From Tetrastigma voinierianum (lineage: Eukaryota > Streptophyta > Magnoliopsida > Vitales > Vitaceae), in NCBI GenBank assembly GCA_016808115.1, contig JAEQBH010002353.1, forward strand, positions 620,001-684,000: a DNA stretch of 64,000 nt. The letters are read 5' to 3'. Under the pieces are notes generated by a model, which was given only the letters and a program-made list of their open reading frames with translations, had not been told where the DNA came from and did not search any database. Shown piece by piece: positions 38,501 to 49,500 of the stretch. The first letter of the stretch is position 1, and each line of letters opens with the position of its first letter. A program made the translations under genes and the position numbers.

Positions 38501-41500
38501 GATAATATCAATTAGAGTTGAAAAAAACATTAAAAAATTTATTTTCTATGATTTATACAAAATAATTAGTGCTTGATTATATATTATGACTAATTTTTTA
38601 TATTTTTATTTCTATTTTAGAATATTCTAAAAAAATACTATGAATAATTTGAAAAGATTTCATTTAATAAAAATTTTAAAAATTTGTTTGGTATTTTTTA
38701 GATTTGCTCAGTGTTTTTAATTTAAATTTTTTTAATCTAAAATTTAATATTAATTATTAAAAATTCATAATATTACTTAATAAAGAAGACCTTCATTTTC
38801 ATTCCTCCAACCGTCTTGGTCTTCTCCAATTTTTTGCAATAATTAATGATAATAATTATTAAGGCATAATAATTCCAACTGTCTCTTGATCTTCTCCTTT
38901 TTACTATAAATAATTAATGATAGTAATTATTAAGGAAGACATACAATAAATGATATTAATTATTAAGGAAAGACTTTTCATTTTCTCTCTCACATCTCTA
39001 CATCTCCTATTTCTTTGCCCTATAACAAGACACCCACCTCAAATATTGTTTTTTTTTTTTTTGAAAATTTTCAATAAATATAAAAAATATCACCGATATA
39101 TCGGCTATATATTGCCCCCAAACCGATATATCACCGATTTATCGGCAATATTTCGATTTTTTCCCGATTTCTCTGTCAACCGATTATCGATGCTATATAT
39201 CATATCAATTGACACCGATACATGATATATCGCGATATTTTTAACACTGGAAACACCTAAAATTAGAACTCAAGAGAAAAGTTTCAAAGAAGAAGAAAAT
39301 GTGAAACAAAGCAGATTGAATCCAACTTAAACCGAATGGAAGTTATATTAAGCAAATTGCACACATATATAGATTGTCAGAGAAGCAACATACTTCTTGT
39401 AATCGACGTTCTATCTCTTGGGTGGTTCGGAGCAACTCCACAGCAGTCCTCAAGCGCGGTTTATCCTTGTATGCAATAACATTATATGCAGTCTGCATGC
39501 AGATGAGAACAGAATTATTTTGGCCACACATTAACATGAGGATTTGTAAACTGTAAAATCATGCAAGGTGAACTGCAGAAATGATGCAAGAGAAGGAACA
39601 AACAGCATTAGAAAGGCAAGAGAGAAATAAGTCACATTGCCACGCAATTCTGAAGTATCAAAATCCATTTGCCATGCTCCATATGAACATCTGCTAAATG
39701 TTTAGTCGGCAAAACGATTTGTTTGAAAAAGGGAAAAGGAAACAAACCAGCTTTCTCTTCTTTGAGTCTCTGAATGCCATCTCAGCCAGATCCTTTTGTG
39801 GTACTAATTTCTTCTTTGGAAGAAAACGAGCCATGCAAATCAGAATTTGCTTCAGTAACTCTGGGGGAACCATATCATCTGCAATCTATACACACATAAC
39901 ACTAATCAAATTTACAGATCATAGAGACAGGATGTCCATCAGAATCAAGTTCAGAAGAATACCTTGCACATAGGTGCAACTAGAATGGCACCAGTCCATG
40001 CATTAGGTTGCTTTAAATGCACCTTCAGCAGTACAGCTCCACCCATAGACTCTCCAAACAGAAAGCTAGGAAGGGTACGGTACTCTGCGTTCTCTGCCAA
40101 GCAAAGCAAAAAAATAAAATGCAGGCATTAAGCACAAACCAATATATTATGTCAAGATCATTTTGATTGTTATTCCCTAAATTTAGAATCACATATGACC
40201 ACAAAAAAGTATGTACAAAAATCATCCAGTTATGGTTCACAAGATGTTATATAAGCAAGAATTAACATGGAAACTCCTTTAAGTTTTCTTTTTTTTCATT
40301 TTTTTTTCCTCATCTCATTGGAGATCATACAAAGGACAAAAAGCTTCAGAACATGCCATTTAATTGAGTCATTTTTTCGCCAAGGATATGATTCAGATAG
40401 CCACTTATTATGAGTACAAATTTAAGGATACTAGAATTTTTATGTTCCTTAGATATTGGGATATCATTGTGTATGTTGGGAAGGAAGAAAAAAAACTGAA
40501 GATAATAAAAGAATGAGACTAAACAAACAAGAGGCCATTGCCTACGGCTAGATGGCCCCCTCTTTACATTATAATAATAATAATAATCATAATAATAATA
40601 ATAATAATAATAATAATAGATATGATATAAAATTACAAATCTGCTTTAGCTGATGAAGGACTTAAATACCCAGAATATTATACCTTAACACCCTTCCACC
40701 AAGCTGGCAGGTAAAGATATATCTAAATCCTAGCTTAGAACACATTAGAGACGATATTCTTTTCACCAAGGCTTCAATGAATTTTTTTTTTTTTTATAGA
40801 TAGGCTTCAATGAATATATCCCCAACTTGATATGAATGTCTGTCCAACTTGATCTTCTGATTTGACATATGTGGTCACCATCTTCTCACCCATAACATCT
40901 TAATAAAATAGCTAAATACTTCATTAATTGGTTCTCTCGAGATAAATTGGATTACTAGCTATACGAATATCAGTTAGATTATCAAATTACATTGTCATGG
41001 GATTCTCAAGTGAGAAACCAAGCTCATCCACAAGATTCTTCATCCACATGAGTTTCTTGCATTGGTTGTATGCATAGTTCTATCATCTGTTTCAGCATTA
41101 AACCCCAGTGCTATATTTTGTTTCAGGTTTCCATCAACAAATATACGGCCACAAATAGGACTTCCATCAATGTCAAGATCTGCCCAATCAGCAAGTGAAA
41201 AGTTAACAATGTGTTAGTTAGGATTAGCATTTATTTCATTTTATTATTATTACTAATTTTTTTTAATGGAGCACCAATAGTCAGGCTGACGTTCATCTTC
41301 AAGTTTGACATTCAGTTCAATAGGAGCTTCCAAAGGTTTAGAGCCTAACTCATATATGTATTTCATTAAGGTAAAACTATATCACCTTTTCAATGAGCAA
41401 CATCAACCAGGAAAAAGCGCTGCAATACCCCAAGATCTTTAATTTGGAAGTTTTCTTTTGATTAATTTTTTTACCGGATGAATATCTGTAGGGTTACTTC

Positions 41501-44500
41501 TTGAAAGTAGAATGCCGTCCACAAACACAAGAAGAACTAAAATGCCAGTTTCTTTCCTTAATAGAAAAATACAGTGATCTAATGACATCTCTAAAAAGTA
41601 AAAAGTATTAGTACATTGCTTAACTGATCAAACCAGGCCTAGGGAAACCATTTTAAGTTACAGATGGTCTTTTGTAGCATGCAAACCTTGACATTAAACT
41701 CTCTGTAGGCAACAATTTCAGATGGTTGCTCCATATATACTACCCATTAAGATCTCTGATTCTCCATAGGAGAAGACAGGTTCACATCCAATTGATACAA
41801 GTTTCATCCCTATAGAAAGCAAGAAGAAAGAATTGGAGGAAAGAATTTTCTTGTATTTTGCATTGATTCATTGTGAATATATATATACACAAAAGCCGAT
41901 CTAACCTTCCTAATAGATTACAACTCTATATGACAAGTTTCCTATTAGGTTACAACTCTATATGTAAAGTAGATATATCTTTATCTTAACCTCGTATTTG
42001 GAATATGAGATATAAATCAAATGCTTGACTTGTTAAATGGATAACTAACGGTCCCCACTTGGGACCTTTGTGAAGATATCCTTGATTGTTCTCAGTCTTC
42101 ACATATCACGTAGAAAATCAAGCGAGTTGTATTTTCTACATTAACAAAATGACAATCTATTTCAATATGCTTGAATGGATTCGTGAAATATCGGATTAGA
42201 AGCAATATGAAGAAATGAAGCTTAGTTGTCACCAAAGTTTTGTTGAGATGCAGTGTCCTCAGCTACCAACTTCTATCAAGAGTTGATGAAGCCATATGAT
42301 CTCACATACGGATGTGTCGTAAGCTGCATGTTAGGACTTTGCACTAGATGGGAGACAACCTGCATTTCTTACTTTTCCATGAGAGCTAGATTCTCTCCAA
42401 CCGACACACAGTCACCACTGAAGTGGACCTCCTTGTCCTCCTTAGATCACCTTGTCATCCACAAACACTCCGAGTCTAATATGCCTTCTTGTATAAAATA
42501 CCACGTCAAAGGCTCCTTGCAAGTTAACATAGAATACAATTTCTCAATTTGCCCAATGATCGATTGTTGGAGAAGACATATCTTAACTTACAGCCAATGG
42601 CAGGTGCATAATATTAGGACAAGTGGCCTTAAGGTGTTCTTTCAAATGATGCTATATATCTCTCGGGATTACTCAAATCTTCCGTCTTCTTTAGTAAGGT
42701 GTGCAGCACAGGCAATAGGAGAAGTGCGTGGTTTACCTGGCTGTTTGAATGATAGGTGAAACGGCATATTTCCTTTGAAGCCAGAAGATTTCATGTTTGT
42801 TTCGCAAAACTTGATACCCGAAGTATCTTGCGTCCCTAAGTCGCTTTGTATGGAATTGGGCTGCACGAAGAAAGACTTAAGAGATGAGATACCTTTAGAG
42901 TCACTCTCAGTGACAACAATATCATCCACATACACTACCAACAAAATGATACCTGAACTGGAGTTCTTGAAGAAAACAGAGTGGTCAGATTTACTCTTCT
43001 GCATGCCAAATTCCTCAATGGTTTGGCTAAATTTACCAAACCACGCATGCGGACTCTGTTTTAAACCATACAAAGACTTCTAAAGACGACAAACTCTCCC
43101 TATCTCCCTCTAAGCAACAAACTCTAGAGGTTGCTCCATATACACGAAGGTTGCCATGAAGAAAGGCATTTTTAATATCAAACTGGTGGAGATCCCAATT
43201 ATAAGTGGCAGCCAGGGAAATAATAAGCCGAACATATGTCATCTTAGCAACAAGGAAAAAAAGTGTCAAAATAGTCCACGTCATAGGTCTGGGCATACCC
43301 TTTAGCAACAAGGTGGGCTTTCAACCGATCAATGGATCCATCGAGATTAACCTTCACTATAAACACCCAACGGCAACCAATGACTTTCATACCTTTACTA
43401 TTACTTCACAATAAATAAACAAGAGTCCAAATCTGGGTATCGATCAAGCGTAATCTGTCATACTTCAGCAGGGATGAGCGAGGGATTCAAAAACCTTGTT
43501 AAGCAACGAAATAGGGTCGAGGATCACGATAAAGAACAAGACTGTGAGGACAAACGGTCATAAGAGCAAAAGGAGAAGTGGAATGGCTGTGGCAGCGTTT
43601 CGCTATGGATAGCATAGGAAGATCATTACTAAGGCCCCGGATCGATGTCGACCGGTTGTAGCGGGCTTGAGGCAGGGAGAATGCAGGTCAGTGTAGACCT
43701 AGATAGGAGGTTTGACTGGTAGGGACGAGACGAGGGGCGCGAGGCAAGAGTATAAATGAGCAAATCATCATTCTCCCCCTGACTAGTGTGGATCGGGTCT
43801 TGAGAAAAATGAGTATTCTCAAGAAATGTGACATCAGCGAGAAACCGGGAGTACTTCAAGTAGGATGATAACATATCAATACGATCGAGGAGTAGCAAGG
43901 AAGATGCTGAGCTTTGATGACTTAGGATCGAGGTTTAGACACATGTGAAACAGACATCCCGAACAAAAGTAAGTACACCCCAGATACTCGAGGCTCAATG
44001 AAACAAAGGTTTATTTCGAAAAAATGATGTGATCACGGTGTCGATTCAAGGCGAGAGGCATCTGGTTAATAAAAAAACAAGCGATGGAAATAACATCGGC
44101 CCAAAAATGCTTAGGCACTTGCATTTGAAATAATAGAGCTCAGCCTTGAGTTTCAAGGTGTACGTGTCTTTCCCTCTCGGCCACTATTAAAGGAAGTATG
44201 AGCACATAAGGTTTATTGAAGGATGCCGTTTGAAGCATGAAAGAGGCCCGAAACAATTCGAGACATATTCTTTAAGCATTATCATTTCTCAAACTTTGAA
44301 TATAAACATGAAATTGAGTGTATCTAGAAAGCATAAAAGGCACGAAATGAAAATAATTGAACGGTTTTCATTAAATATAACCAAGTGGTTCGTAAATAAT
44401 CGTGGCTTGTGTGCCAGAGCCCGGTAGGGGACACAACTTGACCTGACCCCGCGGCATTCAGGGCATTAATTCAAATGGAGCACTAACTTCGTTTATTAAC

Positions 44501-46488
44501 TCTAGTTCGAGGGACAGACTGCCTCGCCAGTGGCGGACAAAAATTGTGGACAACGCCAACAAGGGAAAGAGGGATGTGTCGGCGATAAAGTCTAGGAAAT
44601 GGTGTAGTAACTCGAGAACAGCGAGTCTTGATGGCGGCCTTGATCAAAAGTGTAAGACCACGAGACTGGCATGCCTCTTAATAATGCTTGTCATAAGATC
44701 TTGAAAGAGACAAAAACCAGGGAATAATGAAATATAACATTTAAGTGCTCGAGTTAATTTGCTCATAGAGATTAGATTAAAAGATAAATTAGGTAAATTC
44801 AAGACGGATGACAAAGGGAGAGATGGAGTGGGTAAAATTGTGCATGACCTAAGAACACATGATTGTGACCCATCTGCCAGAATGACAAAGGAAGTTGAAG
44901 GATGAGACTAAAAGGTAGAGAATAAGCTAGAATTTCCTATCATGTGATTTGTGGCTCCATAATCAATGACCCATTTGGAGGACGAAGAAGAAACAAAACA
45001 TTTATTCGGGTTACCTGACTTAGCAATAGCAGTAATTAGAGTAGATGGAGACTTGATTCTGGTACAACTTCAGCTAATTCTTCTCACGTAGGCCCAGGCC
45101 CGACTAATCGATGCCTCGTGTAGTGGAAGCTACATGGTAGGCGGGAATCGATTCCCTTTATTAAGCTAACACGGTCATTATCAGCATGTCTCAGAAGCTT
45201 ATATAAGCGATAGTAATAAACAACCCACTCCAAAGCTTGTCCCTCTGAGTTACTCCTTTGAATTTATTTATGAATTGTTCGTTTCGACTCAACATTTGAC
45301 CAGAGAACCTTGCTTATCGAAGTCTCTGTAGGGTCTCTATGCGGGTATCACTGAATGTTCTTGGAAGAGCAGAGATCCTCGGGGTTAGCCGGAATACATT
45401 GCATACTTGAATCATACTCAAGCAATGTAATTTAGAAAACTCTCAATGCTTGATGCTTTTTCGCATTGGCTCCCGAGCGTAACATCAGGACTAAATAAAT
45501 GGTAGTAGTGCATTTGGTTCTCGCTAAAATGTGCTTATAGTCCATGAAAAGAGTTAGTGAGAGACGATTTTGTTTCTTAGTGCGATAAAAGGCTCTACAT
45601 ACATCAAATATGCGAGAAATATTCCCTTTGCTCAAACTGAGTCCAAATATTTCATTGGTTCATGTATACTCATTGATTAATGAGGAATTTAGTACTTTAC
45701 CGTCGATGATAGATTACGAATTTGTAGAAAGAGACGAGCATCATCCTCCAGCCATCGATCTTTCGAATCATTCGTAGGAGGGTCCTTATCAAGATGACTA
45801 GTCATACGAATACTCAGTAAGTAGAGGCAAATTGTTTTACTCAAATCCAAGTAATTGGGACCAGTCAATTTGTCCTCCGTGATTTTAGACATCATCGGGA
45901 CCACTTCAAGCGCCAAAACAAGCTTCTTATCTTTTGAAGAATATGAACTACTCATTATGAAGTCAAAGACAAGAAATTAGAACATAAGGATACCTTCAAA
46001 AACCCAATCGGACAGGATTCTTGTGAAAAACCTGGATCCCGCGACAAAAAGTCTCAGAAATCCCTAAAATTCTTGGAATCTCGCACCAAAAACAACACTA
46101 ATCGACTCCTGAGAAAGAGACGCACCATGAAGTGTTCGCCGGAAAGAGATCGAACTCTCCACGCGCCTCCATGCGCGGCGAGTGCAGATAAGTATCAAAG
46201 CACAAGATAGACACATGCACATCACAAGCGAGGGTTTCGGCCACCGGACTTGGTGGCCTGATTCGTCGGCGGTTGGCGCTCCTTCCTAGACCAGTAGTGT
46301 CACTTCACGTGCCCTCGAAATGGGTGTTTCAAAAATACCCCTCACGACCTCCATAGTATTCTCCAAGAACAGTCCAGAAACTGTATTTTCCCTCTTCTCA
46401 ATCCAAGCCCTAGGACTCTAATACCATGAAAAAAGCAAGAATAAAGAATTTGAGGAAAGAATTCCTTGTATTTTGCATTGATTCATTG

Positions 46489-46526
<38 letters not shown>

Positions 46527-49500
46527 ACATCCAATCTAACCTTCCTAATAGATTACAACTCTATATAACAAGTTTCCTTATAGGTTACAACTCTATATGT
46601 AAAGTACATATATGCTATAACAATCCCAAAGTCGGAACCAATGATATCGAACTATGAAAAGAATTAAGAGCAAAAAAGTTTCCAAGGCAGTATTAAGTTA
46701 CAGATTTGACAAAAAAGCTCAAGCTATTAAGTGATGGTAAGCCAATAATCTACAAGCTTCAAATTTCAGCCTGCCTTGCAAGCAGACTTCTTTTTGGGCT
46801 TCCGTGAAAGCTCAATAAATTTGGGGATATAAACGGCTCTCTAACTCACATAAAACAAAAATACCCTTAATGTTTTATTTTATAAGTGTTAAAGGCATGG
46901 TATTCATATTAAACATAAATCCTACAAGCTTGAGCTTTTAGGAGAGTTGGTCGTTTGACATGGTATCAAAGCCTGGTTAGCAAGAAGTCCAAGGTTCGAA
47001 CCACCTCTCTTCAATTTATTTCCCATTTGTTGATTTGAAAGTCCATAGACGACTGACTCCTATTTGGTTTGTTTGACTCTCCACATGTGGGTAAAGGGTT
47101 GCACATGAAGGAGTGTGTTAAAGGCATGATATTCATATTAAACTCAAATCCTATAAGCTTAAGCTTTTAAGAGAGTTGGTCGTTTAACAAAAAGTATCTT
47201 CTTCCCTTCATTTCCAACTCTGCCTTCTTTCAGAGGCTATGCCTCCTTGGGATGTTTTTGCAACTTGATGTCCTGTATTGGCCAAGAAATCAAGCAGTGA
47301 TGAGAAGCTTAGTAAGTGGGACCATTACGGCAGAGTGATGTACTCTAACCAATAAAGGTAGGGGGAGCTAGGAAAGGTAAAACTTATTGGTCTCTTCTAA
47401 ATGTAAGCACAATAAGTGCATATCTTTTTTGAACTTTTTAATGCTAGAAAAATGGTGTGAAACAAGGTTTTTTCATTTAAGATTATCCAACTAAACTAAT
47501 CACACCTTACAAGACCATTGCCAAAGCATGTTTGGTGACAAGTGGGTTAGGTGTGGATGGTTATGGCAAAGTCTTAATGAAAATGGATGTGTGTTTTCTG
47601 GTTTTTTTTACCTCCTATCATATGGAACCTAAACCAGAATTAACATCGTTTCTATCCTGACCTCTTACCACTCAAGCATACTGATGTCATTTTTTATTTT
47701 TTATTTTTGATGAATAAACAGGCAGAATATATTAAGCACAAAAAGAAAACAACAAAAGCCACCCTAAAGTATACTGGAAGTATACTGGGAGGGAGCAGCC
47801 AAAAACAGAGATGTCATTTAACATCTACATATAATAGGATTCAACAAATCTGAAACTTTTTATATAGGAATGCTAAAAAAATCATAAATACATCTTGAAT
47901 CATTCAAAACCTCTTCCTAGTCAGTATATTAATATAATAGAATTCATATTTTATTCTATGCATACTTAAAACCACAAATTTGTTTCAATCTTTGTCCAAA
48001 GGGAGCTGAGAGCTCTTCCCAAATTTCTATTCTAAGAGATAAAAGTGCCAGGCCATATACACAAGGAAGCCATAAATCTTCTCCAGAATTAGAAGAGATT
48101 TAACAGACTAGGAAGAACTTCAGTGACACCTCAAAACACCTCAAGACACTCAAGTCTCAAATAATCAGAACATCTCCAAAAGCCCCATAGGCTGATACCA
48201 TGCCCTGTTTCTGACCATCAATGAACCACTCCTTTTTAGTCTCCTAAGCATAACCACATCCAACTCCACCGCAAAGAAAAAAAATTTTATCACTCTTTTT
48301 TTATTCTTTGATCCTAATCCACGGATATTCCAACCTCTCATCTTCATTCAAAAACTAGGCTGCCCCAAAATCAAAAGACAAAGACCAAGATAAAAGCTAG
48401 CCCATTGAGAAAACATGAAAATTAAAAACTTGTTATACAGGGATCTTTCCTGTCTAAAAATAATAATTCTGCATAGATAATGTTTCTTCCCCTGCTGAAC
48501 CTTAACCTGGTACTTCCTTTCTTACATTATTCGACTATCCAAGAGCTCTAACAAAATGAACCCAATAAAAAATTATATACCAGGTTAAACATAAACACAC
48601 CTTTTACTTTGGAGTAATGCTCAACAACATCATCAACGAGCTCATCAAAACTAGGAATATAAGCATGAAGACCGTCTGAAAGACCAAATCCCGGGTAATC
48701 CATAGCAAAAAATCCATATCCAGATAATGCCAACTTCCTAGCAATTCCTGTAAGCAATCCCATGAAAGTAATTAACTTCCATTATCACAATTTACTAAAC
48801 CTACATATTGGTAGATAGCTAGCTACAAAATGTCCAATGTTTGACATGAGCCACATACCTTCAACAAAAAATGTACAAGTGTCACCATAACCATGACAAA
48901 AACAAATCACTGCTTTTGGGGGAGAGGTTGCAGCAGGAAGCCAACTTTTTGAGAAAATTTTCAGTCCTCTAGAGTTCACCACGTACATCTGTACTGCAGA
49001 GTCTAAAAGTTATTAACTTTGTTTAAAGTGCACCCATAGAATCACTGAAAATACAAAAGTAAAACCCATGCATTTATAAACAGGTAATGCTTGCTTAACA
49101 AAACCAACTCCCATATTAAGCTTCGTCTCATGCCATCAAAGTAGAAGAGAGTGGCTAAACTCAAATACACAGAAAACGGAAAATATAAAGCAGGGTTACT
49201 TTGTCAGATCCCAGTTTACACATATTGCGACTTAATCTATGGCAAACCAAAAACCTTTCAGTTCAGAAGAAGAAATTAAATGTCAGTCTCCAATCAAATA
49301 ACTTATAAAACACCAAAGGTTTTCTGCGTCAAGAAGTGGATGAAAATAGTGAGATAAAGGGGTTCAGTTTTCTTCTTCACTTCACTCCCTTCCCCATTCA
49401 ACAAGCCTTAGCCCATCAGACATCATCAAGTAGGCATACTTATACATGTTTAACAAGAAATTGTAAGCATGAAGAGATTGGAAATACAAAATTACCCAAT

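Larger units (their letters stand above)
41811..46622 (-). mobile_element. Ty1/Copia retrotransposon in hydrolase intron 3
   Basis: The upper LTR (46427-46622) and lower LTR (about 41811-41990) share the TTGCATTGATTCATTGTGAATATATA and CTAACCTTCCTAATAGATTACAACTC segments. ATCCC stands at 41806-41810 and 46623-46627, an exact 5-bp duplication. The primer-binding site is read on the minus strand as TGGTATTAGAGTCC next to 46426. Gag lies near 45955-45689, RT at 43311-42669. Same sense as the host gene. All ORFs are broken. Confidence 0.9.

Noticed and set aside
42253..42759. 168-codon plus-strand ORF, the second longest in the window
   Set aside because: It is antisense to the Copia RT/RNase H region of the minus-strand element and has no domain of its own.
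46961..47010. Possible tRNA gene or SINE (AGGTTCGAACC B box, TGGTATC start)
   Set aside because: No A box at proper spacing and no cloverleaf. The flanking 74-bp direct repeats and primer-site position fit a TRIM element better. The B-box resemblance is kept as a finding.
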